Positions 9,249 to 17,942 of a stretch of 64,000 nt of DNA are shown here, piece after piece. Position 1 is the stretch's first letter, and each line of letters begins with the position of its first letter. Under the pieces are notes generated by a model. That model did no database searches. It worked only from the letters and a program-made list of their open reading frames with translations, and was not told the DNA's origin. Made by a program: the position numbers and the translations under genes. Origin of the DNA: Flavobacteriaceae bacterium (lineage in GTDB: Bacteria > Bacteroidota > Bacteroidia > Flavobacteriales > Flavobacteriaceae); the NCBI GenBank assembly GCA_947457615.1, contig CANGWK010000004.1, positions 62,001-126,000 of the forward strand. The letters run 5' to 3'.

Positions 9249-10010
9249 ATGAAAATAGTTATATCGCCCGCTAAATCTCTAGATTTTGAAAGTCCGTTGC
9301 CAACTAAATTATATTCGCAATTTGGATTTCAAAAGCAATCTTTAGAAATAGATAAAGTTTTAAAGAAAAAAACACCAAAACAATTATCCGATTTAATGTC
9401 CATTTCCGATAAATTATCCGATTTGAATTGGCAACGAAATCAAGAAAGAAATGTTTCTGAAATTACTGCCGAAAATGGGCGTCCAGCAATTTTTGCTTTC
9501 AGTGGTGAGGTTTATGTAGGTTTGGATGCATATTCTTTATCAGAAAAAAAAATAAATAATTTACAAGATAAATTAAGGATTTTGTCAGGATTGTATGGAT
9601 TATTAAAACCGTTAGATTTAATGCAGCCTTATCGATTGGAGATGGGAACCAAATTGCCTATTGAAAGTCAGAAAAATCTATATGAATTTTGGAAATCTAC
9701 GATAACCAACGAATTGAATTCACAATTGGAAAAAGACGAATTGTTTGTTAATCTTGCTAGCAACGAATATTTTGAGTCTGTGGATGTAAAGAAACTGAAA
9801 GTACCTGTTATCACACCGGAATTTAAAGATTACAAAGATGGTAAACTAAAAACAATAAGTTTTTTCGCTAAAAAGGCTAGGGGAATGATGGTTCGATACA
9901 TAATAGATACAAATGCTCAAACAATTGATGACTTGAAAGGGTTTAATTACGAAGGTTATGCTTTTGATGCTAATTTGAGTAAAGGAGATAGGTTGGTTTT
10001 TACGAGGTAA
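9249..10010 (+). CDS. yaaA: Peroxide stress protein YaaA (DUF328)
   Basis: The 253-residue protein begins MKIVISPAKSLDFE, the family hallmark, and contains PAIFAFSGEVYVGLDA, LRILSGLYGLLKPLDL and NLASNEYFESV in the right order. Length matches YaaA/UPF0246 proteins. In E. coli YaaA limits free iron during hydrogen peroxide stress and belongs to the OxyR regulon; the same role here is inferred from the family. It stands alone on the plus strand between minus-strand genes, with a clear promoter and a strong shared terminator. Confidence 0.95.
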   Translation: MKIVISPAKSLDFESPLPTKLYSQFGFQKQSLEIDKVLKKKTPKQLSDLMSISDKLSDLNWQRNQERNVSEITAENGRPAIFAFSGEVYVGLDAYSLSEKKINNLQDKLRILSGLYGLLKPLDLMQPYRLEMGTKLPIESQKNLYEFWKSTITNELNSQLEKDELFVNLASNEYFESVDVKKLKVPVITPEFKDYKDGKLKTISFFAKKARGMMVRYIIDTNAQTIDDLKGFNYEGYAFDANLSKGDRLVFTR

Positions 10011-10033
10011 ACTTTCTTTAAATTTCTTTAAAT

Positions 10034-10084
10034 TTTAATTACTTGCAGATTAGGAATTCAATTCCTAATCTGCAAGTAATTAAA
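10034..10084. terminator. Very strong bidirectional terminator between yaaA and emrB-like gene
   Basis: A 24-bp perfect stem, from TTTAATTACTTGC to its complement, closes on a 3-base loop. It separates two convergent genes and can end both transcripts. Confidence 0.85.
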
Positions 10085-10105
10085 GAAAAAAGATATAATT
10101 ACCTT

Positions 10106-11683
10106 CTAATGCCCTGCCTCTGCAGGATTTATTTTGTTTTGCCCTTTTTTGATTAAAAATATAATCGGAACACAAAATAAAAACAATACTCCAAGAGACA
10201 TAAATATATCCATGTATGACAAAACAGTGCTTTGTTTTAAAACCGAATAATCTAATACTTGATACGCTTTTTTTAAGGCTTCATTAGCGCTAAATCCTTT
10301 AGACATAAATCCTTTTTGGAGCATTAAAACTCGTTGCTGAACTTCAATACGGCTGCCGTCAAGATGCGCTAGTAAATCTACTCGGTGTTTTTGGGTATAA
10401 CGGGTTATGAATGTTGTGATAATTGCAATTCCAAACGACCCCCCAAGTTGTCGCATCATCCCTGTAAAAGCTGCCCCTTCGCCTATATTTTTCCCTTTTA
10501 GAGTAGAAAGCGATAGCGTAGTTATAGGAACAAAAAGTAATCCCATACCGATTCCTCTTAATATTAAAGGCCAAAAGAAATGTTCCTCGCCAGTATCCGG
10601 TGTCATGGCATCTCGCATCAAGAAGGTGAAGAGAAAGAAAATTACAAAACCCAAACCAACCATATAGCCTTGTGGAATACCTCTTTGTATCATTTTACCA
10701 ATAAATGGCATCATAAAAGCGGTTGTAATTGATCCGGGAATTAATAATAATCCGGCATCGGTTGCTGTCCATCCTAAAATGGATTGTGTGTAAATTGGAA
10801 TTATAAGTGTGGAGCCGTAAAGCCCAAATCCTAAAATGAATGACATGAGGATTCCGATTCTTAAATTTCCATCTTTTAGAACACTTAAATTTACAATTGG
10901 AAATTTATAACTTAATTCCCTCCAAACGAATGCCAACAATCCAAACAAAGAAACAACACTCAAAATTAAAATTAAATTATCATTGAACCAATCGTCTTGC
11001 TGCCCGTGTTCTAAAACAAATTGCAATGAACCAATAAAGGACGCCAAGAAAAATATCCCCCACCAATCTACTTGATTTGCTTTTAGTTTTTCTCCGTATT
11101 TAGGACTTCTAACAAAACTTAAAGTAAGAATTGTTGCTACAATTCCGATAGGAATATTTATGTAAAAAATAAAAGGCCATGAAAAGTGATCCACAATATA
11201 GCCTCCTAATGGCGGTCCTAATGTTGGTCCAACAATAACTCCCATTCCGTAAATAGCTTGCGCCATTCCTCGTTTCGCTGCAGGGTAGCTTTCGGTAATT
11301 ATGGTTTGAGCAGTTACTAACAAAGCACCTCCACCAAGACCTTGTATAAATCTAAAAGCAACTAATTCCCATATATTAGTGGCGTTTCCGCAAAGGAAAG
11401 ACGCTACCGTAAATAAAATGATGGAGAAGGCAAAGTAATTTCGTCTCCCGAATTGTTGTGATAACCAACTCGTCATAGGAATTACGATAACGTTGGCAAT
11501 TGCATAAGCTGTAATTACCCATGCCACATCCGTAAGTGTAGCACCAAGGCTGCCTCGCATGTTGGTAAGTGCCACATTTACAATAGTAGTATCTACAATC
11601 TCCAACAATGCACAAAGCACAGCTGTTATTGTAATAATAACCCTTCTGTAGCCATATTCTACTAAATCGTCTGCTTGTACCAT
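10106..11683 (-). CDS. emrB: MFS multidrug efflux permease, DHA2 (EmrB/QacA) family
   Basis: The 525-residue protein has about 14 membrane segments, as expected of DHA2 proton antiporters. It begins with LLEIVDTTIVNVALTNMRGSLG (motif D1-type) and has the motif A loop SQQFGRRNYFAFSI. The motif C segment GVIVGPTLGPPLGGYIVDHFSW sits in helix 5 and is diagnostic for antiporters. It should work with the adjacent EmrA-like adaptor and TolC-like channel as a tripartite pump across both membranes. It is the last gene of the tetR-led operon, 78 bases after the adaptor gene. The substrate cannot be told from sequence. Confidence 0.93.
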   Translation of the reverse strand: MVQADDLVEYGYRRVIITITAVLCALLEIVDTTIVNVALTNMRGSLGATLTDVAWVITAYAIANVIVIPMTSWLSQQFGRRNYFAFSIILFTVASFLCGNATNIWELVAFRFIQGLGGGALLVTAQTIITESYPAAKRGMAQAIYGMGVIVGPTLGPPLGGYIVDHFSWPFIFYINIPIGIVATILTLSFVRSPKYGEKLKANQVDWWGIFFLASFIGSLQFVLEHGQQDDWFNDNLILILSVVSLFGLLAFVWRELSYKFPIVNLSVLKDGNLRIGILMSFILGFGLYGSTLIIPIYTQSILGWTATDAGLLLIPGSITTAFMMPFIGKMIQRGIPQGYMVGLGFVIFFLFTFLMRDAMTPDTGEEHFFWPLILRGIGMGLLFVPITTLSLSTLKGKNIGEGAAFTGMMRQLGGSFGIAIITTFITRYTQKHRVDLLAHLDGSRIEVQQRVLMLQKGFMSKGFSANEALKKAYQVLDYSVLKQSTVLSYMDIFMSLGVLFLFCVPIIFLIKKGQNKINPAEAGH

Positions 11684-11761
11684 TTTTAATATTAGATTTT
11701 AAATTTTAGATAGGATTTACAGATTTTAAAATATTTAATTTCTGATATATAAAATTTAATA

Positions 11762-12841
11762 TTATTTTAAATGTACATCCACATCTACATTCATGCCTGG
11801 TCGAAGCAATTTTACTTTTTCGGCATCATTGTCCGCGTCAATTGCAATTTTAACAGGCAAACGTTGAATGGTTTTTACAAAATTACCCGTTGCATTATCT
11901 GGAGGTAAAATAGAAAATTTAGCACCTGTTGCGGGAGAAAAACTAGTAATAGTTCCTTTAAATTCAGTGTCAGGATAAGCATCTGCTTTAATGATTACTT
12001 TTTGTCCAATCACCATTTTGTTCAATTGGGTTTCCTTAAAATTAGCAGTAACCCACGCTTCCGAATTGTTAATGATGTAAAACAAAGATTGCCCCGGCTG
12101 AATAAACTGTCCTGGTTGAATTGCAATTTTTGAAACTTGCCCGTCAATTGCGGCCGTAACCACGGTATAATCTGAATTTAATTTTGCAGCATCCAGCATT
12201 GCTTGCGCTCTTTTTATATTTGCAGCAGCAACATCAGCTTGCTTGTTAGAAACATTCGTTCTTGCAGCCGCAACATTTTTTTGAAAAGAACTTGCTTTTT
12301 GTTGTTCTTGCAAAATACGCAATTGGCTTTGTGCTTCTAGTTTGGTTGCCTCTGCTTGCTCGTATTGTTGTTTAGTAATGGTATGATTTTTGTAAAGATT
12401 TGCATATCTGTCAAAATCATTAGCTGCACGATTCAATCTAATTTTGGCTGTTTCTATAGTGCCACCAGCCGATTGCATGTTTGCATCCGAAACCGAAACA
12501 TTTGCTTGTGCGGTTCCAATATCTGCTTTAGAAGCCTCGTAACTTCCCTCTGCAGATATTAAAGCTGCCTTAGCGTCTTCTATTTTTACTAAATAATCTT
12601 TGTTGTCAATAGTAAACAAAGTATCCCCTTTTTTAACAAAATCATTATCTTTTACATAAATTTTAGTTACATAACCTGAAACTCTAGGAATAATAGGATT
12701 CATGTTTTTTTCAATTTGAGCATCATCAGTCGTTTCATGCTCTAGAGAATGTAAATACTTATAGGCACCATAAGATCCTCCAACAAGTATTAATGCTGCA
12801 AAAATGAAAATAAATTTAGTATTAGTTTTTTTCTTTTCCAT
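11762..12841 (-). CDS. emrA: EmrA/HlyD-type membrane fusion protein
   Basis: The 359-residue protein has an N-terminal membrane anchor (FIFIFAALILVGGSYGAY), a lipoyl-like half motif near residue 50 (IIPRVSGYVTKIYVKDNDFVKKG), a long coiled-coil hairpin (about 95-215, rich in Ala, Gln and Lys) and the second half motif VTAAIDGQVSKIAIQPGQFIQPG. It should bridge the EmrB-like permease to the TolC-like duct in the periplasm. It lies 7 bases after the tolC-like gene and is co-transcribed. Confidence 0.93.
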   Translation of the reverse strand: MEKKKTNTKFIFIFAALILVGGSYGAYKYLHSLEHETTDDAQIEKNMNPIIPRVSGYVTKIYVKDNDFVKKGDTLFTIDNKDYLVKIEDAKAALISAEGSYEASKADIGTAQANVSVSDANMQSAGGTIETAKIRLNRAANDFDRYANLYKNHTITKQQYEQAEATKLEAQSQLRILQEQQKASSFQKNVAAARTNVSNKQADVAAANIKRAQAMLDAAKLNSDYTVVTAAIDGQVSKIAIQPGQFIQPGQSLFYIINNSEAWVTANFKETQLNKMVIGQKVIIKADAYPDTEFKGTITSFSPATGAKFSILPPDNATGNFVKTIQRLPVKIAIDADNDAEKVKLLRPGMNVDVDVHLK

Positions 12842-12848
12842 GTTGTTA

Positions 12849-14159
12849 TTATTTAGTAGTAGATAAATTGAATGAATTAATTAATTTTCCAGATGCGAAT
12901 TGTAGTTGGTAGTATTTTAAGGCAATATCTGCTTGACAGAGCGACAAGTTTATCTTGCTTTGTAATTGTTGAACGTCGGCTTCTAATAAATCGTTTGTAT
13001 TAGCTAAACTGTTATCGTATTTGTCTTTTATGATTCTGTAATTTTCACTTGATTGTTCCAATGCCAAGGAGTATACTTTGTTTTGCTTTAAAGAAAGCGC
13101 ATAGTTTTCTTGTGCTTGTTGGGTTTCTTCATTTATTTTGTCCGATAAAATTGCAATTGCCTGTTTGGTTTGTTCGGTTTTACTTTTAGCAAGTTCCACT
13201 TCTTTTCCATTTTTAAAAATAGAAGATAAATCGTAGCTAAAACCAACTCCAAAGTTCATGGCGTTACTAACTGAAATCACATTTTTTAAATCTAAAGCAA
13301 TATATCCGCCAGTTAATGCAAGAGAAGGGTAGTAGCCAGCTTTAGCAATTTTAATTCCTGCTTCGGATGCTTTTTGTTGGAAGGATAAAGCTTCTAAATC
13401 GTTTCGGGTAGCGCTAGTAGTAAGTAATTGGTTTTTAGCCATGTCACTTTTTACAGTTTCAATATCAATATCTATAATAGTATTTTCTGGTAAATGAAGC
13501 AAAGTTGCCAATTGGAAGTTAACCACATTTACGTTTTTCACGGCGGTTGCCATCGAAAGTTCCAAGTTAGATTCTTGTAATTGGGCTTTTAATAAATCGT
13601 TTTTTGCTAATAATCCATTATCTACCATAGCCGAAAAGTCTTTGGTGCGTTGTTGGGCACTTTTTATATTCTCATTCAGCAACTTAACCATCTCCTGCGA
13701 TTTGAATAGATTTGCAAACAATTCAACTACTTCAAGTGCAAGTCTTTCTTTAGTATGGGTTGCTGTAAAACCCTGTGCTTGATACAAATTTTCAGAAGCA
13801 GCAATGCTGTTTTTTAATTTAAATCCACTAAAAATAGGCATCGAAACATTGGCTTGGCCGAGAAGTAATTGACTTACATCAAGTCCGTTTCCAGATCCAC
13901 CCAAATGTGAATTAACTTTGGCTCCTGCCAGTCTCAAGTATTGCCCCGAAACTTTTACGGATGGGTACTGGTTATTTTTCATAGTTTCCATTTCCAGTTT
14001 GGAAGTAGCAACTTTGGTGTTTGCCAAAACCGCTTCATTACTGTTAGTGACAACTATGGAAACCCCCTCTTTTAGCGACATTATTTTTCTATTTTGAGCG
14101 TTTATTAAAGCGCTTCCGAAAAGAGCAAACAGTAATAATGCAATTGATTTAGTCTTCAT
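12849..14159 (-). CDS. TolC-family outer-membrane efflux channel
   Basis: The 436-residue protein has a signal peptide (IALLLFALFGSALINAQ) and two repeats of the outer-membrane efflux domain (roughly 25-215 and 240-425), each with long amphipathic helices such as LALEVVELFANLFKSQEMVKLL. It would form the trimeric exit duct of the pump. Its ATG lies inside the end of tetR (11-base overlap), which implies translational coupling. Confidence 0.92.
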   Translation of the reverse strand: MKTKSIALLLFALFGSALINAQNRKIMSLKEGVSIVVTNSNEAVLANTKVATSKLEMETMKNNQYPSVKVSGQYLRLAGAKVNSHLGGSGNGLDVSQLLLGQANVSMPIFSGFKLKNSIAASENLYQAQGFTATHTKERLALEVVELFANLFKSQEMVKLLNENIKSAQQRTKDFSAMVDNGLLAKNDLLKAQLQESNLELSMATAVKNVNVVNFQLATLLHLPENTIIDIDIETVKSDMAKNQLLTTSATRNDLEALSFQQKASEAGIKIAKAGYYPSLALTGGYIALDLKNVISVSNAMNFGVGFSYDLSSIFKNGKEVELAKSKTEQTKQAIAILSDKINEETQQAQENYALSLKQNKVYSLALEQSSENYRIIKDKYDNSLANTNDLLEADVQQLQSKINLSLCQADIALKYYQLQFASGKLINSFNLSTTK

Positions 14160-14769
14160 ATATAAGTAGAGCTTTAATGGTTTTCTGTATGTGTTTTGTT
14201 AATTCGTCTGCAATGTAATTTTCATATTTTTCATCCGAATCTAAATGTAATAAATCTTGAAAATAATGTTTGTTCAAATGAAAATGGGTTGTTGTTCCAA
14301 TTATTATTGGCGGAATTAATGCTATATTTACATTAGGTTGAAAAAGGCCTTGTAATTGTCCCTCAATAATAATATTCTCTAATAATTTTAAGTTATTCTT
14401 TTTTACTTGATTAAAAGGATCTAAGTTGATTTCTCTTTTGGTAGAAGTAACTTCAAAATGTAAAATCTGATAAATACACCGATTGGAATTTATTAATTGT
14501 ATGTAATATTCAATTAACTTATCTATTTTTTCAATAGGGGAGATTTCCTCTATAGAAAGTGATTCTAAATGTAATTGCATTCCTGAAATCCGATACAGCA
14601 CTAAAGCCTCTAAAAGTTTTTCTTTAGAACCAAAATAATAAGAAATCATCGCCACATTTATATGCGCAATTTTAGCAATTTCTCTTACTGAAGTTCCATT
14701 AAAACCTTCTTCGGCAAAGAGATGCTCAGCCACCAAAAGAATCTCAATTTGTTTCTCATTAAATTCCAT
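14149..14769 (-). CDS. TetR/AcrR-family repressor of the efflux operon
   Basis: The 206-residue protein has the TetR helix-turn-helix at residues 7-50 (LFAEEGFNGTSVREIAKIAHINVAMISYYFGSKEKLLEAL) and a divergent ligand-binding C-terminal domain. It is the first gene of the operon and most likely represses it: two copies of a perfect 16-bp palindrome cover the promoter elements immediately upstream. The inducer is unknown and is probably a pump substrate. Confidence 0.94.
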   Translation of the reverse strand: MEFNEKQIEILLVAEHLFAEEGFNGTSVREIAKIAHINVAMISYYFGSKEKLLEALVLYRISGMQLHLESLSIEEISPIEKIDKLIEYYIQLINSNRCIYQILHFEVTSTKREINLDPFNQVKKNNLKLLENIIIEGQLQGLFQPNVNIALIPPIIIGTTTHFHLNKHYFQDLLHLDSDEKYENYIADELTKHIQKTIKALLIYED

Positions 14770-14792
14770 AGGAAAATAAATTTTCTAAGTCG

Positions 14793-14822
14793 CAAAATTA
14801 AACAATTGTTTAAATTAAACAA
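14793..14822 (-). promoter_or_regulatory. Promoter of the tetR efflux operon
   Basis: On the minus strand, TTG (14820-14822) and TAATTTTG (14793-14800) are separated by 19 bases. The ATG of tetR is 23 bases downstream of the -7 box. Confidence 0.65.
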
Positions 14823-14830
14823 TTGTTTAA
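14798..14830. promoter_or_regulatory. Tandem TetR operators, two perfect 16-bp palindromes
   Basis: TTAAACAATTGTTTAA occurs twice, at 14798-14813 and 14815-14830, separated by one base (centre to centre 17 bp). The first overlaps the -7 box and the second covers the -33 element. The layout fits cooperative autorepression by two repressor dimers, by analogy with other TetR-family proteins. Confidence 0.8.
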
Positions 14831-15001
14831 ATTGAAATTAACGATTTATTAACGTATTTTTTGATATAGACAATATCTATAGTATACGTTTAACTTATTT
14901 AAATTCAGATTTATAAACTAATTTATATAAATAATTAGTTTAATTAATATAAAATTAAAAGTTGTGAAAAAAAATAGTAAAATTTAAAATAATAGAGTAA
15001 A

Positions 15002-15571
15002 TTAATCCTGAATCCAATTAGCTAAAATAGTTTTCCCTAGTGGTGTTAGGATGCTTTCAGGATGAAACTGAACCCCTTTTACATTGAATATTTTGTGTCG
15101 AATTGACATTATTTCATTCTTGTCAGACAGTGAAGTAATTTCTAATTGTTCAGGGAAATTAATAGGGTCTATTGCCCACGAATGGTATCTGCCGACTTCA
15201 ATTTGAAGAGGTAAATTGCTAAACAAAGATTCTGTGGGGCTGGTTATCTTGATTATAGAGCTTACGCCATGAAAAACATTTTCTAAATTCAATAGTTTTG
15301 CTCCAAACGCTTCTCCAATGGCTTGGTGACCTAGGCAAATTCCAAGTATTTTTTTAGTAGAAGCATAGGTTTTGATAACATCTAGTAATAATCCTGATTC
15401 TGAAGGAGTTCCTGGGCCTGGAGAAAGTATTATTGCATCAAAATACTGGAGTTCTTCTATTTCAAATTCATCGTTTCTAAGAACTACAATTTCGCAATTT
15501 AGTTCTTCTAGATAATGAACTAGATTGAAAGTAAAACTATCGTAATTGTCTATGAGAACCATTTTTTTCAT
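15002..15571 (-). CDS. Aminodeoxychorismate/anthranilate synthase glutamine amidotransferase subunit
   Basis: The 189-residue class I glutamine amidotransferase has the full triad: Cys in GICLGHQ, and the His and Glu of FHPES. The start IDNYDSFTFNL and SPGPGTP block place it with PabA/TrpG, which supply ammonia to chorismate-using synthases for folate or tryptophan. No PabB or other trp gene is nearby, so PabA and TrpG cannot be told apart; a dual-use subunit is possible. I chose MKKMVLIDNYDSF at 15571 over the track's upstream start. A TATATTTG box lies only 4 bases upstream, so the leader is almost absent. Confidence 0.88.
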   Translation of the reverse strand: MKKMVLIDNYDSFTFNLVHYLEELNCEIVVLRNDEFEIEELQYFDAIILSPGPGTPSESGLLLDVIKTYASTKKILGICLGHQAIGEAFGAKLLNLENVFHGVSSIIKITSPTESLFSNLPLQIEVGRYHSWAIDPINFPEQLEITSLSDKNEIMSIRHKIFNVKGVQFHPESILTPLGKTILANWIQD

Positions 15572-15575
15572 TAGG

Positions 15576-15583
15576 CAAATATA
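15576..15583 (-). promoter_or_regulatory. -7 promoter box of the PabA/TrpG-like gene
   Basis: Minus-strand TATATTTG ends 4 bases before the ATG, suggesting a nearly leaderless mRNA or use of the next ATG three codons in. Confidence 0.5.
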
Positions 15584-15613
15584 ATATAACTCACAATTGA
15601 ATAACATAAAAAA

Positions 15614-15639
15614 AACCTTAAAGATTTCTCCTTAAGGTT
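15614..15639 (-). terminator. Intrinsic terminator after the yceI-like gene
   Basis: AACCTTAA and TTAAGGTT form a stem followed on the minus strand by a run of T, 25 bases beyond the yceI-like stop. Confidence 0.7.
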
Positions 15640-15663
15640 GTAATAGTAGATAACAGAAAGTCA

Positions 15664-16227
15664 TTAAAACTTTAAGTTCACATTTAATTCAAACTCATCT
15701 GCAATAGCTTTATCTCCTAGGCTGTCAAAAAAGCTTCCAGAACCATATTTGATGCCAAATTTAGTTCGGTCAATTTTCAAGGTAGTATTTGCATTAGCAC
15801 CTTTAACGTTAATTGTAAAATTAATTGGAGCAGTTACATCTTTTAAGGTTAAATCTCCAGTTACATTGTAAATACCATTTCCTTTGTCAGCAATTTTTTT
15901 GAAAACCAATTTAGAAGTTTGGAATTTTTCAGTACCAAAGAAATCTTCTGATTTTAAATGACCATTAAGACTCATTTGAGAATCACCAGTCAAATCAGTA
16001 GCAGTTAAACTTGTCATATCTACTGCAAATGATCCTCCTGTTAATTTTTTTCCTTTAAAAATTAAGTTTCCTTCTTTCAAGTTAATAGTTCCGTTGTGTT
16101 GTCCAGTAACTTTTTTTCCTATCCAAGCGATGTTACTTTTAGCAACGTCTACTTTTTTTAATTGTGCGCTAGCAATGGTAGATACAGTTACTAATAATGC
16201 AATTGCGATTGTCTTTAAATTTTTCAT
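15664..16227 (-). CDS. YceI-family periplasmic lipid-binding protein
   Basis: The 187-residue protein has a signal peptide (IAIALLVTVSTIASAQ) and the YceI barrel: SNIAWIGKKVTGQHNGTI near the start, SFAVDMTSLTATDL, HLKSEDFF and a C-terminal DEFELNVNLKF strand. YceI proteins bind isoprenoid or long lipids in the periplasm; the ligand here is unknown. It is the last gene of a marR-nitroreductase-yceI operon, 19 bases after the nitroreductase gene, and ends at a good terminator. Confidence 0.92.
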   Translation of the reverse strand: MKNLKTIAIALLVTVSTIASAQLKKVDVAKSNIAWIGKKVTGQHNGTINLKEGNLIFKGKKLTGGSFAVDMTSLTATDLTGDSQMSLNGHLKSEDFFGTEKFQTSKLVFKKIADKGNGIYNVTGDLTLKDVTAPINFTINVKGANANTTLKIDRTKFGIKYGSGSFFDSLGDKAIADEFELNVNLKF

Positions 16228-16246
16228 TTTTCTTAATTATTTGGGG

Positions 16247-16879
16247 TTAAATAGTAATAAATAAATCTTCGTTTGATTTTCTAACTTTTGCATAATGTTG
16301 CGTAGCGTCTTCTTCATGACGGTAACCAATAGGAGCAACCAAAGAAGCATTTAGGTTTAATTTATCTAAACCTAAAATCTCGTTGTATTTAGCAGGAATG
16401 AATCCTTCCATAGGAGTTACATCAATTTTTAATTCGGCAGCAGCATTTAAAAGATTGCTCAAAGCAATATAAGTTTGTTTTGCATTCCAAATTGGTTTAA
16501 CCTCTTCAGGAATGTTACTGATAGCACCTTTCATGTAATCGCCATAACCGTCTAAAGCGCCTTGAGGTAAGTTTCTTGTTACAACTGCATTATCTAAATA
16601 AGCATCAACATCAGCTGCAGTTGCTGTAGTTTGGTTAGCAAAAACCAATAAATGGGAAGCCTCAGTTACTTGAGTTTGACCCCAAGATGCTTCTTGTAAT
16701 TTTGCTCTAACTTCTGGATTTTCTACAATAATTACTTTGTATAATTGCAATCCGAAAGAAGAAGCAGACAAGCTAATTGCTTCTTTTAAAGTGGCTAAAT
16801 CTTCGGCAGATACCTTCTTAGAAGTATCGAATTTTTTAGTAGCATAACGCCATTTGGCATTTTCATTAAATTGACTCAT
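16247..16879 (-). CDS. NAD(P)H-dependent nitroreductase-family flavoprotein
   Basis: The 210-residue protein fits the NfsB-like nitroreductase fold: WRYATKKFD at the N-terminus (the FMN-binding RRxxKxF motif in variant form), SLSASSFGLQLYKVIIVE, the LLNAAAELKIDVTPMEGF block and the C-terminal RK segment. These FMN enzymes reduce nitro compounds or quinones with NAD(P)H. It lies 7 bases after the marR gene, so regulator and enzyme share a transcript, which suggests an inducible detoxification or redox-stress operon. Confidence 0.9.
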   Translation of the reverse strand: MSQFNENAKWRYATKKFDTSKKVSAEDLATLKEAISLSASSFGLQLYKVIIVENPEVRAKLQEASWGQTQVTEASHLLVFANQTTATAADVDAYLDNAVVTRNLPQGALDGYGDYMKGAISNIPEEVKPIWNAKQTYIALSNLLNAAAELKIDVTPMEGFIPAKYNEILGLDKLNLNASLVAPIGYRHEEDATQHYAKVRKSNEDLFITI

Positions 16880-16886
16880 TTTAAAT

Positions 16887-17345
16887 TTATTTTAAGGTTC
16901 TATATTTTTCTAAAAGCGTAATTAATTGTTCTTTTTCGGAGGAAGATAAGTTTGCTGCAAATAAATCTTCGTGTTCCATTATTTTTGGATCTAAAATAGA
17001 AAGAAGGTCTAAACCTTTTTCGGTGATAAGAACTTCAATTTTTCTTCTATTTTCTGGACAAACTTCTCGGGTTACAAGCCCTTTCAATAAAAGTTTGTCT
17101 ATCAATCTAGTAGTATTACTATTTTTAGACAACATTCGTTCTTGAATGATACACATGTTGGCAGGGCATCCTTTTTGACCTCTTAAAATCCGTAACACAT
17201 TATATTGTTCACTAGATAAATCATAAGGCTTTATGAGCTCGTTAAATTTATCACCAATTACGTTTTGAGTGTAATAAATATTTAAGATGATTTTTTTAGA
17301 ATCTTCTAGGTTACTATTCGTTTTTATTACATCTTCAATTTTCAT
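16887..17345 (-). CDS. MarR-family transcriptional regulator
   Basis: The 152-residue protein (start MKIEDVIKTNSN) has the MarR winged helix: LSSEQYNVLRILRGQKGCPANMCIIQERM, then SNTTRLIDKLLLKGLVTREVCPENRRKIEVLITEKG with the wing. I chose the ATG at 17345 because a -7 box lies at 17371-17378, downstream of the track's start. It heads the operon with the nitroreductase and yceI genes. Cys57-type residues in GCPANMC might sense redox or electrophiles, but that is speculation. Confidence 0.92.
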   Translation of the reverse strand: MKIEDVIKTNSNLEDSKKIILNIYYTQNVIGDKFNELIKPYDLSSEQYNVLRILRGQKGCPANMCIIQERMLSKNSNTTRLIDKLLLKGLVTREVCPENRRKIEVLITEKGLDLLSILDPKIMEHEDLFAANLSSSEKEQLITLLEKYRTLK

Positions 17346-17370
17346 GATGGAACGTGAAATAATTTGATTA

Positions 17371-17402
17371 CAAATATAATTCATTTTTATTTGTATATAC
17401 AA
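17371..17402 (-). promoter_or_regulatory. Promoter of the marR operon
   Basis: Minus-strand TTG at 17400-17402 and TATATTTG at 17371-17378 are 21 bases apart, a complete Bacteroidota promoter. Confidence 0.65.
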
Positions 17403-17404
17403 AT
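17389..17404. promoter_or_regulatory. Candidate MarR operator
   Basis: ATTTGTATATACAAAT is a perfect 16-bp palindrome covering the -33 element of the marR promoter. Its size and place fit a MarR dimer site for autorepression. Confidence 0.6.
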
Positions 17405-17494
17405 GTTATGTTATTTTTTTGTTAACTTAATTTTGAATAAGGCATTTATACAAGTGAAAAAAATTAGTTAATTTTGAAAAAAAATAAAAAAATC

Positions 17495-17809
17495 ATGAAT
17501 TTATCTCAAGAAGATTGGGCTTCACGTTTAGCAGATGACTCCAATGCAGCAGTATTAGATGTTAGAACAGAAGACGAATGGCAGGACGGAATAATTCCCG
17601 GAGCAATATTAAACGATATTTATAAAGGGCAAGGTTTTATTTACCGTTTAGAAGAATTAGATAAGACCAAAAATTATTATGTTTATTGCAAAGCAGGCGG
17701 AAGAAGTGCTCAAGCTTGCTCAATAATGAATCAAATGGGATTTGAAACTACCTATAATTTAGAAGGGGGTATGATGCACTGGGAAGGCGCTGTGGTTGCT
17801 CCAGAATAA
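17495..17809 (+). CDS. Rhodanese-like sulfurtransferase
   Basis: This is a single-domain rhodanese of 104 residues. The motif VLDVRTEDEWQDGIIPGA is followed by YVYCKAGGRSAQA, where the cysteine is the active-site persulfide residue and CxxGGR forms the loop. It is cytoplasmic, with no signal peptide. The track starts at a TTG that lies inside a TAATTTTG -7 box (17469-17476), so I moved the start to the ATG at 17495. Substrate unknown; it is transcribed divergently from marR. Confidence 0.9.
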   Translation: MNLSQEDWASRLADDSNAAVLDVRTEDEWQDGIIPGAILNDIYKGQGFIYRLEELDKTKNYYVYCKAGGRSAQACSIMNQMGFETTYNLEGGMMHWEGAVVAPE

Positions 17810-17820
17810 GTACTCAATAA

Positions 17821-17858
17821 AAAACCTCAAGCCTAATAAAATATAAGGTTGAGGTTTT
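17821..17858. terminator. Bidirectional terminator between the rhodanese and AbiEii genes
   Basis: AAAACCTCAA pairs with TTGAGGTTTT and short T/A runs flank it on both sides. Confidence 0.7.
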
Positions 17859-17942
17859 TATTTGTGGAGCAGAGAGGAGTTATCTCGAACTATTTTGAGT
17901 TAGATTTACGGACTTTATTGAATATTAAACTCTAAATTTAAA

